Positions 36,841 to 45,811 of a stretch of DNA of 49,922 bases are shown piece after piece. The DNA comes from Bacillota bacterium. GTDB taxonomy: Bacteria > Bacillota > Clostridia > UBA1381. The notes beneath the pieces are model-generated. The model was not told the origin of the DNA and did no database searches. It was given only the letters and a program-made list of their open reading frames with translations. Made by a program: the position numbers and the translations under genes. Positions within the stretch are counted from its first letter, which is position 1. The number at the start of each line of letters is the position of its first letter. The stretch is taken from contig JAQXIJ010000086.1 in the NCBI GenBank assembly GCA_029007725.1, positions 1 to 49,922 of the forward strand. Reading direction: 5' to 3'.

Positions 36841-37692
36841 ATGAACAGTATAATAAACACCTCAAAAACTCTTACAAAAAACCCCGATTTAAACGACTTT
36901 CATATGCATACTCATGATTTTTATGAAATATATTTATTTCTGTCCGGTAATGCAAAATATTTTGTTGAGGGAAATATATATAAATTAAAGCCCGGAGATA
37001 TTTTTTTTATAAAAAAATCCGAAGCGCACAGCCTTCTTATAACATCTACCGCACCATATGAAAGGGCGGTAATACAATTCACTGTCGGCGCCGCGGTGTC
37101 GGATAGGACAAGAGATATACTTTCATTTTTTGACAGCTTTGCACTTGGCAAAGGCAACCGTTTTCCGTTTTCCATGTTTAAAGATAAACTGTGGGCGTAT
37201 TATATAGATAAAATAATTTCAAGCGAAAGCGTTGACACAAAAAGCCTTTATCTTTCCGTGCTTATAAACGAAATGTATGAATGTCTTTCGGATATATTAA
37301 CTATTAATACGGAACAGGACGGATTTTCAGATATAATCGCATATTTAAACAATCATCTTGCAGATCATTTAACACTTGACGGAATATGCTCAAAATTTTA
37401 TATAAGCAAATCTCAGCTTAACCGCAAATTCAAGCATATGACAGGCTCGACCGTTTGGGAATATATTATTACAAAACGTCTTTTATCGGCCAAAGAGCTT
37501 CTTAAAAACGGAGAGCCTCCTACAAAGGTTTATACAAAGTGCGGCTTTAATGATTATACGTCTTTTTTCAGAGCATATAAAACAAAGTTTTCAGTTTCTC
37601 CGAAAAATGATTGCATTAAATCTTTAAAGATAAGTAATAGGGGCAGAAAAAGTTTTCCGAATTGCGTTGAGCGTACTTCCTCAAGCTTATAG
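36841..37692 (+). CDS. AraC family transcriptional regulator
   Basis: A 283-aa regulator: N-terminal cupin-like domain (about 18-75, FHMHTHDFYEIYLFLSGNA then KPGDIFFIKKSEAHSL) and C-terminal AraC DNA-binding domain (about 165-265, ICSKFYISKSQLNRKFKHMT and VYTKCGFNDYTSFFRAYK). The domain is followed by a 20-residue basic tail. The divergent arrangement implies control of the uronate operon. The ribosome binding site is GGAGG, 7 nt upstream. Confidence 0.92.
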   Translation: MNSIINTSKTLTKNPDLNDFHMHTHDFYEIYLFLSGNAKYFVEGNIYKLKPGDIFFIKKSEAHSLLITSTAPYERAVIQFTVGAAVSDRTRDILSFFDSFALGKGNRFPFSMFKDKLWAYYIDKIISSESVDTKSLYLSVLINEMYECLSDILTINTEQDGFSDIIAYLNNHLADHLTLDGICSKFYISKSQLNRKFKHMTGSTVWEYIITKRLLSAKELLKNGEPPTKVYTKCGFNDYTSFFRAYKTKFSVSPKNDCIKSLKISNRGRKSFPNCVERTSSSL

Positions 37693-37813
37693 CAGAATTC
37701 ATCTATAATGTCAACAGCGGAACACATATGGCTGTATACTGCGGTCTACAGCGCAGCATATCAACCACAGAAATATTAAATAACATCAACTTCCGGCATC
37801 AAAGGGTTTTTAT

Positions 37814-37972
37814 ATGACCAATTATACCGGACAAAACCCATTTGTGCATTGTAGACCTCTTTTTATAAAAGAAACGCATTACAAGACAGCCATATTACCC
37901 TTTGTTATACGCCATGCCGGTCTGATGCGTGAGATCGAAAATATTGTTTTTACGATATCGGAGCAAAAATAA
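37814..37972 (+). CDS. Possible small protein (52 aa), unknown
   Basis: In the 311-nt gap after the AraC gene, an ATG at 37814 preceded by AAAGGG (7 nt) opens 52 codons, starting MTNYTGQNPFVHC and ending TISEQK, then a stop inside the shared terminator. It has no recognised family, signal or membrane segment. The good ribosome binding site and terminator favour a real gene. The short length, no promoter and no match make it doubtful. Confidence 0.3.
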   Translation: MTNYTGQNPFVHCRPLFIKETHYKTAILPFVIRHAGLMREIENIVFTISEQK

Positions 37973-38004
37973 TAACCGCCAGTTTATCGGCAGTTATTAT
38001 TTTT
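37965..38004. terminator. Bidirectional terminator
   Basis: AAAAATAATAAC (37965-37976) pairs perfectly with GTTATTATTTTT (37993-38004), with GCC/GGC pairs inside. It serves the plus-strand AraC side and the converging SNF2 gene, whose stop codon it overlaps. Confidence 0.8.
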
Positions 38005-41000
38005 TAGTTGAAAAGATTTAATATTTCTTCTTTTGAAAGATTTGAAAGCATTGCCGAATTTGCACGTATAACTCCGTCGGCAAGACTGCGCTTTTTGTCC
38101 TGAAGCTTAAGAATCTGTTCTTCAATCGTACCCTTTGAGGCAAGCTTTATTATGTGCACAACCTTGGTCTGACCTATCCTGTATGCACGGTCCGAGGCTT
38201 GATCTGTGACAGCCGGATTCCACCACGGATCATAGTGTATAACCATATCGGCGCCAATTAGGTTGAGCCCTGTACCACCGGCTTTTAAGGAAACGAGAAA
38301 TACGCTGCGCTCGCCCTTGTTAAATCTATCTGCCATTTCGGTACGTGAATGTGCGCGTGTCTGACCGTCCAGATAGAAACAGTCGATGCCGAGCGTGCTC
38401 AAGCGGCTTTGAATGATGGTGAGCATCGATGTAAACTGCGAAAAAATCAGTATTCTGTGACCTGCCGCAATACCAGTCGTTACCAGGTCGCAAAGCAGAT
38501 TTAACTTCCCGCTTTCCTTTGTATAGTCCTCATCAATAAGCTTAGGATGGCAGCAGATTTGGCGCAGACGCATAAGCAGCGAGAGAATCCGCATACTATC
38601 GCCCTGCTCCACAAGGTTTCCTGCTTCGCGACGTGCAATCGCAAGATATGCCGAGTAAAGCTTTTTCTGTGACGGCTCAAGCTCTGCAAAAAAGGTGTTT
38701 TCTATTTTTTCTGGCAATTCCGAAAGCACATCGTACTTCATTCTGCGGAGTATAAACGGCTTTATTTTGCTGCGCAGCTGCGCAGCTGCCGCCTCGTCGT
38801 TGTCGCGGGATATAGGCTTTTCGTACCGTTCTGCAAACTGTGCGTGTGACAACATATATCCGGGCATAACAAAGTCAAAAATTGACCACAGTTCGGTAAG
38901 CGAATTTTCAATCGGAGTGCCGCTTAAGGCAAAGCAGCGTGCAGCTCTGATTTGCTTTACGGATTTTGCGCTCTGAGTTTTCGGATTTTTGATGTGCTGC
39001 GCCTCGTCTAGAAAGCAATAGGAAAAATTCAGTTGCTTGTATTCCTGAATATCGCGGCGCAGAAGCGGATAGGAGGTTATTATGAAGTCATACTCCGCCG
39101 CTTGCTTCAGTGCCGAAACACGCTCCTGCTTTGTACCGTCGATTATGCGTGCGGAAGCGGACGATGCAAATCGGTTTATTTCGCTCAGCCAGTTGTAGGT
39201 CAGCGAACTTGGAGTTATGACAAGCGTAGGAAGCTGCGGTTTTTCACTCATTATAAAAGCAATTACCTCAAGTGTTTTTCCAAGTCCCATGTCATCGGCA
39301 AGGATTCCGCCGAAGCCCAGCTCCGAAAGCTGCTTGAGCCAATTTACACCAATTTTCTGATAATCACGCAAAACGTTTGCAAGGTATCCCGGAATTTCAG
39401 CGCGGATGTTCTGTATTTCCGCTATAAGGGCATCGAATCCCGAATCGGAATTAATTTTACCAGAGCGTACAAGCCCCGAAAGATATAGCGCATTATATTT
39501 TGAAACGGTCTTTCTGCCGCTTTTTACTTCCTGCGGCGAAAAGTCGAGGTTGTTCAGTATATTAAAGGACGAAAGGTTGTCATCTATGTCTAAAAAGGCA
39601 CCGTTTTTCATGCGGTAATACTTCTTTTTGTGACGCAGCGCATTCAGTATTCCGGAAATTTCGGCGGGAGAAATATCGGTTTCAAAGCCGACTTCGAGCA
39701 AATCAACACCACTTTTGTATGTCACCATACTTTTTATGTTCAGCGGAGCGGAAACGCGCAGGTTTTTAAAGCTTTCCGAAAGGTGAAGTTCGGCAAGCTT
39801 TGAAATTTTTGCGAGACTTTCCGAAAGAAAGCGGTAAAGAGTGTCGTTGTCGCTTAAATAAAGCGTCTGACCTGCTACTTCAAAATTGCTGAAATATGAC
39901 AGCAGGAACTGTTCCGCTTTGTAGTCGCGGACGATAATTTTTTCTTCGTGACATGAATTGTCGGACGGAAGTCGTATCGAAATGTTCCCATACCGGCAGA
40001 CAATAACGGCGGAAATTCCGTCGCCGTATCGGTCGAAGTAAACATCAAAGCGCGGCTTGCCGTCTATGACTGTGTTTTCGATGCCTTGAGTCACGACACC
40101 GCGCTGATTTTTTAGGTGCGGCAGAATATTGGCTGCAAAGCCGATAGAGTTGTTGCCGCGAAAATCAATCTGCGTCCTGATTTCGGAGGAAAGCGCATTA
40201 TAGAGCGGCATGAACCAGCTGCGCCATTTAAAGCTTGTGTTATAAATATCTCCGTCATACAAAAACCAGCTTCCGTCGGGAATTATGGCAAGTCCGCTTT
40301 GCGGAATGGAAATATTAATATTGTCATCGGTTGCCGAAACGTCGATCATAACATCGGGATCGTCATCCTTTATTCTTAAGTTTGAATAGGGCATACCATT
40401 GATTACAAAGCGACAGTCGATATTGTGCAGAAGCGGCATAAGCCGCTTTGCTGTGAAGCAGCCGAAGTCAGTGCGGCATAGCTTGGGCGTGTAGAGAGGT
40501 GAGCTTTCCGCCTTGTTCTGGTATGCTTCGGCGAGAATCATCAGGATATGTTCCTCATAGCTGCCGAAGGTGAACATCGAATTTTCATATACCTTGTGTT
40601 TTGACAGTTTGTATTCCTTGTTGTTTATATATGCATCGAGAAAGCTTTCTATTCCGGCAATCGGCGTATCGGACGAACCGAGCTTTATTGACATCGAATA
40701 GCTGCATGCACGCTTGTGATTTGTTGTTATGTTAAATATAAATCCGATGTGCAGAAACTGCTTTTCTTCGCTCTGTTTTTCAAACTCGCGGCATAGGTTC
40801 TGCGCAACACGGTCGTTGTCATCGGCGAAGCCTTCACCCTTTTCCAGCTCCTCTTGGCGCGTTTTGAGCGTTGCAACAATATGCTTGCAGTTTGAGCCCA
40901 TTGTCTGGTAGTAGGGACAGCTGCAAAAGGTGTCGGTTATGTTTCCTTCATCATCGAAGGCAATGTGGACGTTATACAGCTTGTCGCTGTCTACGGCGGA

Positions 41001-41120
41001 AACGATACGGTTTTTGTCGCGCACACGGATATGCACACGTCCCTCCCTAAAATATTCAAGTCCGGACTTATATGTGCTCGATGAGCATATTTTTTTTATG
41101 GCATCGTCTGTAATTTTCAT
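38004..41120 (-). CDS. SWIM zinc finger plus SNF2-family DEAD/H helicase
   Basis: A 1038-aa Swi2/Snf2-type ATPase. An N-terminal SWIM zinc finger (CSCPYYQTMGSNCKH, about 65-79) precedes a middle region of unknown role. The C-terminal motor runs from about 580: motif I DDMGLGKT, motif II DEAQ, motif III LSGTPIENS, motif V SLKAGGTGLNL and motif VI DRAYRIGQ. Such proteins remodel protein-DNA complexes, or RNA polymerase as RapA does. The ATG at 41120 follows GGAGG by 9 nt. It is a single-gene unit with no partner nearby. Confidence 0.93.
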   Translation of the reverse strand: MKITDDAIKKICSSSTYKSGLEYFREGRVHIRVRDKNRIVSAVDSDKLYNVHIAFDDEGNITDTFCSCPYYQTMGSNCKHIVATLKTRQEELEKGEGFADDNDRVAQNLCREFEKQSEEKQFLHIGFIFNITTNHKRACSYSMSIKLGSSDTPIAGIESFLDAYINNKEYKLSKHKVYENSMFTFGSYEEHILMILAEAYQNKAESSPLYTPKLCRTDFGCFTAKRLMPLLHNIDCRFVINGMPYSNLRIKDDDPDVMIDVSATDDNINISIPQSGLAIIPDGSWFLYDGDIYNTSFKWRSWFMPLYNALSSEIRTQIDFRGNNSIGFAANILPHLKNQRGVVTQGIENTVIDGKPRFDVYFDRYGDGISAVIVCRYGNISIRLPSDNSCHEEKIIVRDYKAEQFLLSYFSNFEVAGQTLYLSDNDTLYRFLSESLAKISKLAELHLSESFKNLRVSAPLNIKSMVTYKSGVDLLEVGFETDISPAEISGILNALRHKKKYYRMKNGAFLDIDDNLSSFNILNNLDFSPQEVKSGRKTVSKYNALYLSGLVRSGKINSDSGFDALIAEIQNIRAEIPGYLANVLRDYQKIGVNWLKQLSELGFGGILADDMGLGKTLEVIAFIMSEKPQLPTLVITPSSLTYNWLSEINRFASSASARIIDGTKQERVSALKQAAEYDFIITSYPLLRRDIQEYKQLNFSYCFLDEAQHIKNPKTQSAKSVKQIRAARCFALSGTPIENSLTELWSIFDFVMPGYMLSHAQFAERYEKPISRDNDEAAAAQLRSKIKPFILRRMKYDVLSELPEKIENTFFAELEPSQKKLYSAYLAIARREAGNLVEQGDSMRILSLLMRLRQICCHPKLIDEDYTKESGKLNLLCDLVTTGIAAGHRILIFSQFTSMLTIIQSRLSTLGIDCFYLDGQTRAHSRTEMADRFNKGERSVFLVSLKAGGTGLNLIGADMVIHYDPWWNPAVTDQASDRAYRIGQTKVVHIIKLASKGTIEEQILKLQDKKRSLADGVIRANSAMLSNLSKEEILNLFN

Positions 41121-41193
41121 AATGCACAACCTCCGTTTGCCGTTGTTATCATTATATTATAGCATTCAAATATTGTAAATTCAATAGTTTTTG

Positions 41194-41222
41194 TTGATTT
41201 TTCAAACAATATGAGTTAAAAT
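41194..41222 (+). promoter_or_regulatory. Promoter of the mreB-like operon
   Basis: -35 TTGATT (41194-41199), 17 bp, -10 TAAAAT (41217-41222), about 30 bp before the mreB-like start. Confidence 0.6.
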
Positions 41223-41252
41223 GTAGTTAAGACTCGTGCAGGAGGAAGTATA

Positions 41253-42269
41253 ATGAAATTTGGAACTCTTACAAATGATGTTGCGATTGATTTGGGAACG
41301 GATAATACAAGAATTTACTATAAAGGAAACATAACCGATGAAGCGTCGGTGATTGCATATGATGCCGACAGCGGAAAGATTATTGCACTCGGAAAAGAAG
41401 CCGGAGAAATGATGGGAAGAAATCCCGAAACAGTTATTGTTGCCAAGCCGCTTTCAAATGGAGTGATAACCGACTATGACCATGCATGCGAGATGATTCG
41501 CGGTTTTTTGGCAAAGGTAACGGGCACAAATGTTATTAAGCCGAAAGTTATGGTGACGGTTCCGTGCGGTGCAACCGATGTAGAAAAGCGTGCGGTGTGT
41601 GATGCGGTAAAGGCTTCAGACATTAAAGACGTATACGTTATGGAAGCGCCGATTGCAGGTGCGATAGGTGCGAATTGTGATGTGAGTCTTGCAAGAGGAA
41701 TGATGCTGGTGGATATCGGCGGCGGCAGTTGCGATATTGCTGTGATATCACTTGGTCAGGTGGTAACCGGAAAATCATTGAAGCTCGGCGGCGACGAATT
41801 TACCGCTGCGATTATCGAATATGTAAAAAACAAATACGATTTACTTATAGGCGAACATACGGCGGCAAAGGTCAAGGAGGAAATAGGCTGCGCCTTTCAG
41901 CGAGAAAAGGATATATCGGTTGAAGTTGGTGGATTTAATACCAAAACGCGTTCTGTTCAGAAAATTCGTATAAGCTCAGAAGAAACGCGCGAGGCCATAA
42001 GTGAGCTGATTCAAAAAATCGCGGACGAAATCAAGGCGGCGCTTGACGATACTCCTACAGAGCTTTTGGGTGACATAATGGAGGACGGCATTTTGATGGT
42101 CGGCGGCGGAGCACAGCTTTACGGCTTGCAGAAAAGGCTCCGTATAGACCTCGGCGTAAAGATGTTTCTCGCCGAGGACGCGCAGATGTGCGTTGCGCGC
42201 GGCGCCGGAGCTACTGTTGAAAACATGGACAAAATGGATGACGGCACATATCTGTTTTATAAGGGATAA
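41253..42269 (+). CDS. MreB/Mbl-like bacterial actin
   Basis: A 338-aa actin-fold ATPase that organises cell-wall synthesis in rod cells. The phosphate-1 motif is AIDLGTDNTRIYY, the connecting motif PIAGAIGA, phosphate-2 VDIGGGSCDIAV, and the adenosine motif VGGGAQLYGL. The length is normal. No mreC, mreD or minCD follows; instead it heads an operon with RNA methyltransferase genes. It could be a paralogue (Mbl or MreBH type), so no symbol is given. Confidence 0.88.
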   Translation: MKFGTLTNDVAIDLGTDNTRIYYKGNITDEASVIAYDADSGKIIALGKEAGEMMGRNPETVIVAKPLSNGVITDYDHACEMIRGFLAKVTGTNVIKPKVMVTVPCGATDVEKRAVCDAVKASDIKDVYVMEAPIAGAIGANCDVSLARGMMLVDIGGGSCDIAVISLGQVVTGKSLKLGGDEFTAAIIEYVKNKYDLLIGEHTAAKVKEEIGCAFQREKDISVEVGGFNTKTRSVQKIRISSEETREAISELIQKIADEIKAALDDTPTELLGDIMEDGILMVGGGAQLYGLQKRLRIDLGVKMFLAEDAQMCVARGAGATVENMDKMDDGTYLFYKG

Positions 42270-42271
42270 TT

Positions 42272-43006
42272 ATGGATATAATAAGAGAAGATGAAAGTAT
42301 TGAGGATCTTCAGCTTGGTCAACTGAAGATAATTCAGAAAAAGAACGGCTTTCGGTTCGGCGTGGACGCGGTATTGCTTGCAAATTATGCAAAAGATATC
42401 CGATCGGCAAAAACGCTCGACCTTTGCACGGGAAACGCAATCGTGCCTGTTCTGATGTCACACAAAACCCAAACGCCGCTTATCTGCGGAATCGAAATTC
42501 AAAAAGAGGTTTTTTCGATGGCGGAAAGGACGGTGCGGCTCAACGGCCTTTCTAAAAGGGTGCGTTTGAACTGCGGCGACATAAATGATGCGGAAAAATT
42601 TTATAAAAAGCGTGAATTTGATGTTATAACCTGCAATCCCCCTTATATCCCGTGCGGCACTGCTGTAAAAAATGATCTTGACACAAAAGTTATTGCAAGG
42701 CATGAGGTGCTGTGCAGCCTTGAGGACGTGATACGCGTTTCGGCAAAGCTTTTGAAACAGCAGGGGCATTTGGTAATGGTGCACAGACCATCGCGCCTGG
42801 CAGATATAATATATCTTATGCGCTGCTATGAGATTGAGCCGAAAAGAGTGCGCTTTGTGCACAACAAAATCGGCACCGAGCCGACGCTTATTCTGATTGA
42901 CGGAATGTATAAGGGCGGAAAGGAGCTGCGGATTGCACCGCCGCTGTATTTATTTGACGAAAACGGTGAAGAAACCGAAGAATTGAAAAGGATATACGAA
43001 CGATGA
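42272..43006 (+). CDS. TrmN6-like tRNA adenine-N6 methyltransferase
   Basis: A 244-aa SAM-dependent methyltransferase of the tRNA1(Val) (adenine37-N6) type. The front region ENxRFGVDAVLL-like (NGFRFGVDAVLLANYA), SAM motif I LDLCTGNAIVPVLM and the adenine-N6 catalytic NPPYIPCG are clear. It begins 2 nt after the mreB-like gene and overlaps rsmI by 4 nt (ATGA). This yabB-rsmI pairing is common in Firmicutes. Confidence 0.9.
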   Translation: MDIIREDESIEDLQLGQLKIIQKKNGFRFGVDAVLLANYAKDIRSAKTLDLCTGNAIVPVLMSHKTQTPLICGIEIQKEVFSMAERTVRLNGLSKRVRLNCGDINDAEKFYKKREFDVITCNPPYIPCGTAVKNDLDTKVIARHEVLCSLEDVIRVSAKLLKQQGHLVMVHRPSRLADIIYLMRCYEIEPKRVRFVHNKIGTEPTLILIDGMYKGGKELRIAPPLYLFDENGEETEELKRIYER

Positions 43007-43833
43007 GTGGAATACTGTATTTATGCGCTACGCCGATAGGAAATTTAGGAGATATTTCCGCGCGTTGCCTTGAAGTGTTTCGGTCGGTTGACCTAATTGC
43101 CTGTGAGGATACGCGGCGATCGATTCAGCTGTTGAATTATTTTGAAATTCACAAACCGCTTACCAGCTATCACGAGCATAATAAGCGCGAGAAGGGAGAA
43201 TATATAATAGGACTGCTTAAAAAGGGGCAGAATGTTGCCCTTGTATCGGATGCCGGAACTCCGGCGATTTCCGACCCGGGCGAAGATCTTGTGCGGATGT
43301 GCATCGAAAATGAAATCCGAGTCACATCGATACCCGGTTGTGTCGCCGGTGTAAATGCGCTGATTTTGTCGGGACTCTCAACAAGACGATTTGCTTTTGA
43401 GGGATTTTTATCGGTGAACAGGCGGCACAGGAAAGAGCATCTCGAAAGCGTAAAAAACGATACGCACACGCTGATTTTTTATGAAGCACCGCATAAGCTT
43501 GTATATACTCTAAAGGATATGTACAATATTTTAGGCGACAGAAAAATCGCGCTGGTACGCGAGCTTACAAAACTGCATGAAGAGGTTGTGCGCACAACTC
43601 TTTCTGCAGCACAGACTTTGTATAAGGACAAATCACCCAAGGGTGAATTTGTTATTATAATAGAGGGCGCCGAAAAGCAAGAACCCGAAAATTGGTGGGA
43701 CGGAATTTCGGTTGCGGAGCATATAGAAAAATATATCAGCAGCGGCGACGATCCCAAGGACGCGGTGAAAAAAACCGCAAAGGACAGAGGAATACCAAAG
43801 AGAGAGGCCTATAACATATATCACAGGCTTTGA
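43003..43833 (+). CDS. rsmI: 16S rRNA (cytidine1402-2'-O)-methyltransferase
   Basis: RsmI (276 aa) methylates the ribose of C1402 in the decoding centre. The tetrapyrrole-methylase fold is marked by ATPIGNLGDISARCLE, CEDTRRSIQLL, SDAGTPAISDPGEDL and FEGFLSVNRRHR. The length and C-terminal KKTAKDRGIPKREAYN region are normal. It is coupled to the upstream methyltransferase gene. Confidence 0.96.
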   Translation: MSGILYLCATPIGNLGDISARCLEVFRSVDLIACEDTRRSIQLLNYFEIHKPLTSYHEHNKREKGEYIIGLLKKGQNVALVSDAGTPAISDPGEDLVRMCIENEIRVTSIPGCVAGVNALILSGLSTRRFAFEGFLSVNRRHRKEHLESVKNDTHTLIFYEAPHKLVYTLKDMYNILGDRKIALVRELTKLHEEVVRTTLSAAQTLYKDKSPKGEFVIIIEGAEKQEPENWWDGISVAEHIEKYISSGDDPKDAVKKTAKDRGIPKREAYNIYHRL

Positions 43834-43861
43834 CATTGGTGCTGAGGAGGAAAAAACAAAG

Positions 43862-44644
43862 ATGAAAGAAATTTTGGATAAGGTAGGATTTATAAGCGAT
43901 ATGGACGGCGTGATTTATCACGGCAACAGAATACTCGACGGTGTACTTGAATTTGTCAACTGGATGATTGACAATGACAAAAAATTTGTTTTTCTGACCA
44001 ACAGTCCCGAAAAAACACCGCATGAGCTCAGTATGAAGTTGGAACGAATGGGGCTTTCGGTGTCGGCAGACCACTTTTATACAAGTGCAATGGCGACGGC
44101 AGAGTTTTTACATACACAAAAGCCTGGTTGCACAGCCTATGTTATAGGAGAGGCTGCGCTGACGAAGGCACTGTATGACCATAATATATATATGAACGAT
44201 GTAAATCCGGACTATGTTGTTGTGGGCGAAACCCGAACATATAATTTTGAGAAGATAGAAAAGGCTATTGAGCTTGTGAATAAGGGAGCAAAATTGATAG
44301 GTGCAAACCCAGACATAACCGGGCCTACCGAAAAAGGCGTCATGCCCGCAACCGGCTCGCTTATCGCACCTATAGAAATCGCAACCGGTAAAAAGGCATA
44401 TTTTGTAGGGAAGCCCAATCCGCTTATGCTACGCCACGGTCTGAAAAAGCTTAATTGCCACAGTAATGAAATAGCGTTCATCGGTGACAGAATGGATACC
44501 GACATAATTGCCGGGATTGAGTCAAACATTGATACAGTCTTGGTGCTGAGCGGCGTCACTTCAATGGAAACCATAGACAATTTCCCATATCGACCTAAAT
44601 ATATTGTAAACGGTGTGGGTGATTTGATTAAAAAGGAGAAATAA
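43862..44644 (+). CDS. HAD-IIA family phosphatase (NagD-like)
   Basis: A 260-aa HAD hydrolase with the type IIA cap. Motif I is SDMDGVIYHG, motif II FLTNSPEKT, motif III around GKPNPLML, and motif IV AFIGDRMDTDIIAGIES. NagD relatives dephosphorylate nucleotides, p-nitrophenyl phosphate or glycerol phosphate. The substrate is unknown. A GGAGG site lies 10 nt before the ATG, and the next gene follows with no gap. Confidence 0.9.
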   Translation: MKEILDKVGFISDMDGVIYHGNRILDGVLEFVNWMIDNDKKFVFLTNSPEKTPHELSMKLERMGLSVSADHFYTSAMATAEFLHTQKPGCTAYVIGEAALTKALYDHNIYMNDVNPDYVVVGETRTYNFEKIEKAIELVNKGAKLIGANPDITGPTEKGVMPATGSLIAPIEIATGKKAYFVGKPNPLMLRHGLKKLNCHSNEIAFIGDRMDTDIIAGIESNIDTVLVLSGVTSMETIDNFPYRPKYIVNGVGDLIKKEK

Positions 44645-45412
44645 TTGGATAAATACGCAATTTTTCTGGATATTGACGGAACACTCGCACCTAATGCCGA
44701 CGACGGTGTTTCGGAAAAAAATATAATGGCAATAAAAAAAGCGCGCAATGCCGGGCACAACATAATACTTAATACCGGGCGGTCTTATGGGTGGATACCG
44801 GATGCAGTGCTCGGTGCGACCGACTATGATGGGGTTGTGTCGGGGATCGGAACAAGTGTAATTCTGCACGGTGAAAGCCTGTATGAGCGTGTGCTTGATG
44901 CAGATGTTATAAAAAAGCTTGTTTCGGAATTTTCTGATTCGGATGTTTCAATACTTTTCGGCGGAATTAATCGAGTGTTTTTTAAAAACAGAATACCTCT
45001 TTGGCAAAAGAAAGACGAATATGAGGATATTACTCTTCCGGAGGATTGCAGTATGCTTTGCGCAGCGGACAAATTTCAGAAGGTGGAATTCGTCGGAGAG
45101 CTAACAGACAGACAAAAGCACTTTTTAGAAGATAATTTTAATGTTTTCTATCATACATTGTATATTGAGTGTACCGCAAAAAACTGCTCCAAGGCACAGG
45201 GGATGAAAAAGGTGCTTGAAAAACTAGGCATCAGCCGCGAGCACTGCATTGCTGTAGGTGATTCGGTCAACGACGCCGATATGCTGCATTATGCGGGTAT
45301 CAGCGTTGCCGTTGCAAACGGTGACGAGAGAGTAAAAAAGGATGCTGATTATGTGACTGCAGCTTCTTCGGATGACGGAGTTGCAAAAGCTATTGAACAT
45401 TTTTTGTTTTAA
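44645..45412 (+). CDS. Cof-type HAD-IIB family phosphatase (TTG start)
   Basis: A 255-aa HAD hydrolase beginning with TTG directly after the stop of the HAD-IIA gene, 6 nt after AAGGAG. Motif I is FLDIDGTLAPNADD, motif II LNTGRSYGW, and motif IV VGDSVNDADMLHYAGISVAVANGD. It belongs to a different HAD subclass from its neighbour despite the tandem arrangement, so this is not a recent duplication. The substrate is unknown. Confidence 0.9.
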   Translation: MDKYAIFLDIDGTLAPNADDGVSEKNIMAIKKARNAGHNIILNTGRSYGWIPDAVLGATDYDGVVSGIGTSVILHGESLYERVLDADVIKKLVSEFSDSDVSILFGGINRVFFKNRIPLWQKKDEYEDITLPEDCSMLCAADKFQKVEFVGELTDRQKHFLEDNFNVFYHTLYIECTAKNCSKAQGMKKVLEKLGISREHCIAVGDSVNDADMLHYAGISVAVANGDERVKKDADYVTAASSDDGVAKAIEHFLF

Positions 45413-45422
45413 CGGATATATA

Positions 45423-45455
45423 AAAACAGCGCATATTTGTTGTGTGCTGTTTTTT
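45423..45455 (+). terminator. Terminator of the mreB-like operon
   Basis: AAAACAGCGCA (45423-45433) pairs with TGTGCTGTTTT (45443-45453), one G-U pair, followed by T residues. Confidence 0.8.
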
Positions 45456-45550
45456 GCGTGTAAAATGTCCGATACAAAAGCTTTTTATTACACTTTTAGC
45501 TACAGCTTTCATATTATAATATATAACCATATTGAAAGGAAGTGAGGTTT

Positions 45551-45811
45551 ATGTCTGATATATTGGTGGTTGTAGGCTCAATAACAAGCGCCACGCGGCT
45601 TGTAAAGCGTCTTGAAAAATACGGTGACAGCAGTGCAAAAGTTATAAATACGCCGTCAAAGCTGGGAGGAAGCGGATGCTCTTACTCCGTGCGTGCGCGG
45701 CTTTCTAGCGAGAATTTTATCAGAAACAATCTGTACGGTATCAGCATAAAGAAGATTTATATAGAAGACAGAACCGGTAAGGAGAGGATATATCATGATA
45801 TATCTAGATAA
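45551..45811 (+). CDS. DUF3343 family protein
   Basis: A small protein of 86 aa from the ATG at 45551, with upstream AAAGGA and GAGG; an in-frame GTG at 45542 is less well placed. It shows the DUF3343 pattern VVVGSITSATRLVKRLEK and the single-Cys loop KLGGSGCSYSVRA. The family is thought to work in sulfur or selenium handling, often near YedF and cysteine desulfurases. It overlaps the next gene by 17 nt, a tight pairing. Confidence 0.75.
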   Translation: MSDILVVVGSITSATRLVKRLEKYGDSSAKVINTPSKLGGSGCSYSVRARLSSENFIRNNLYGISIKKIYIEDRTGKERIYHDISR

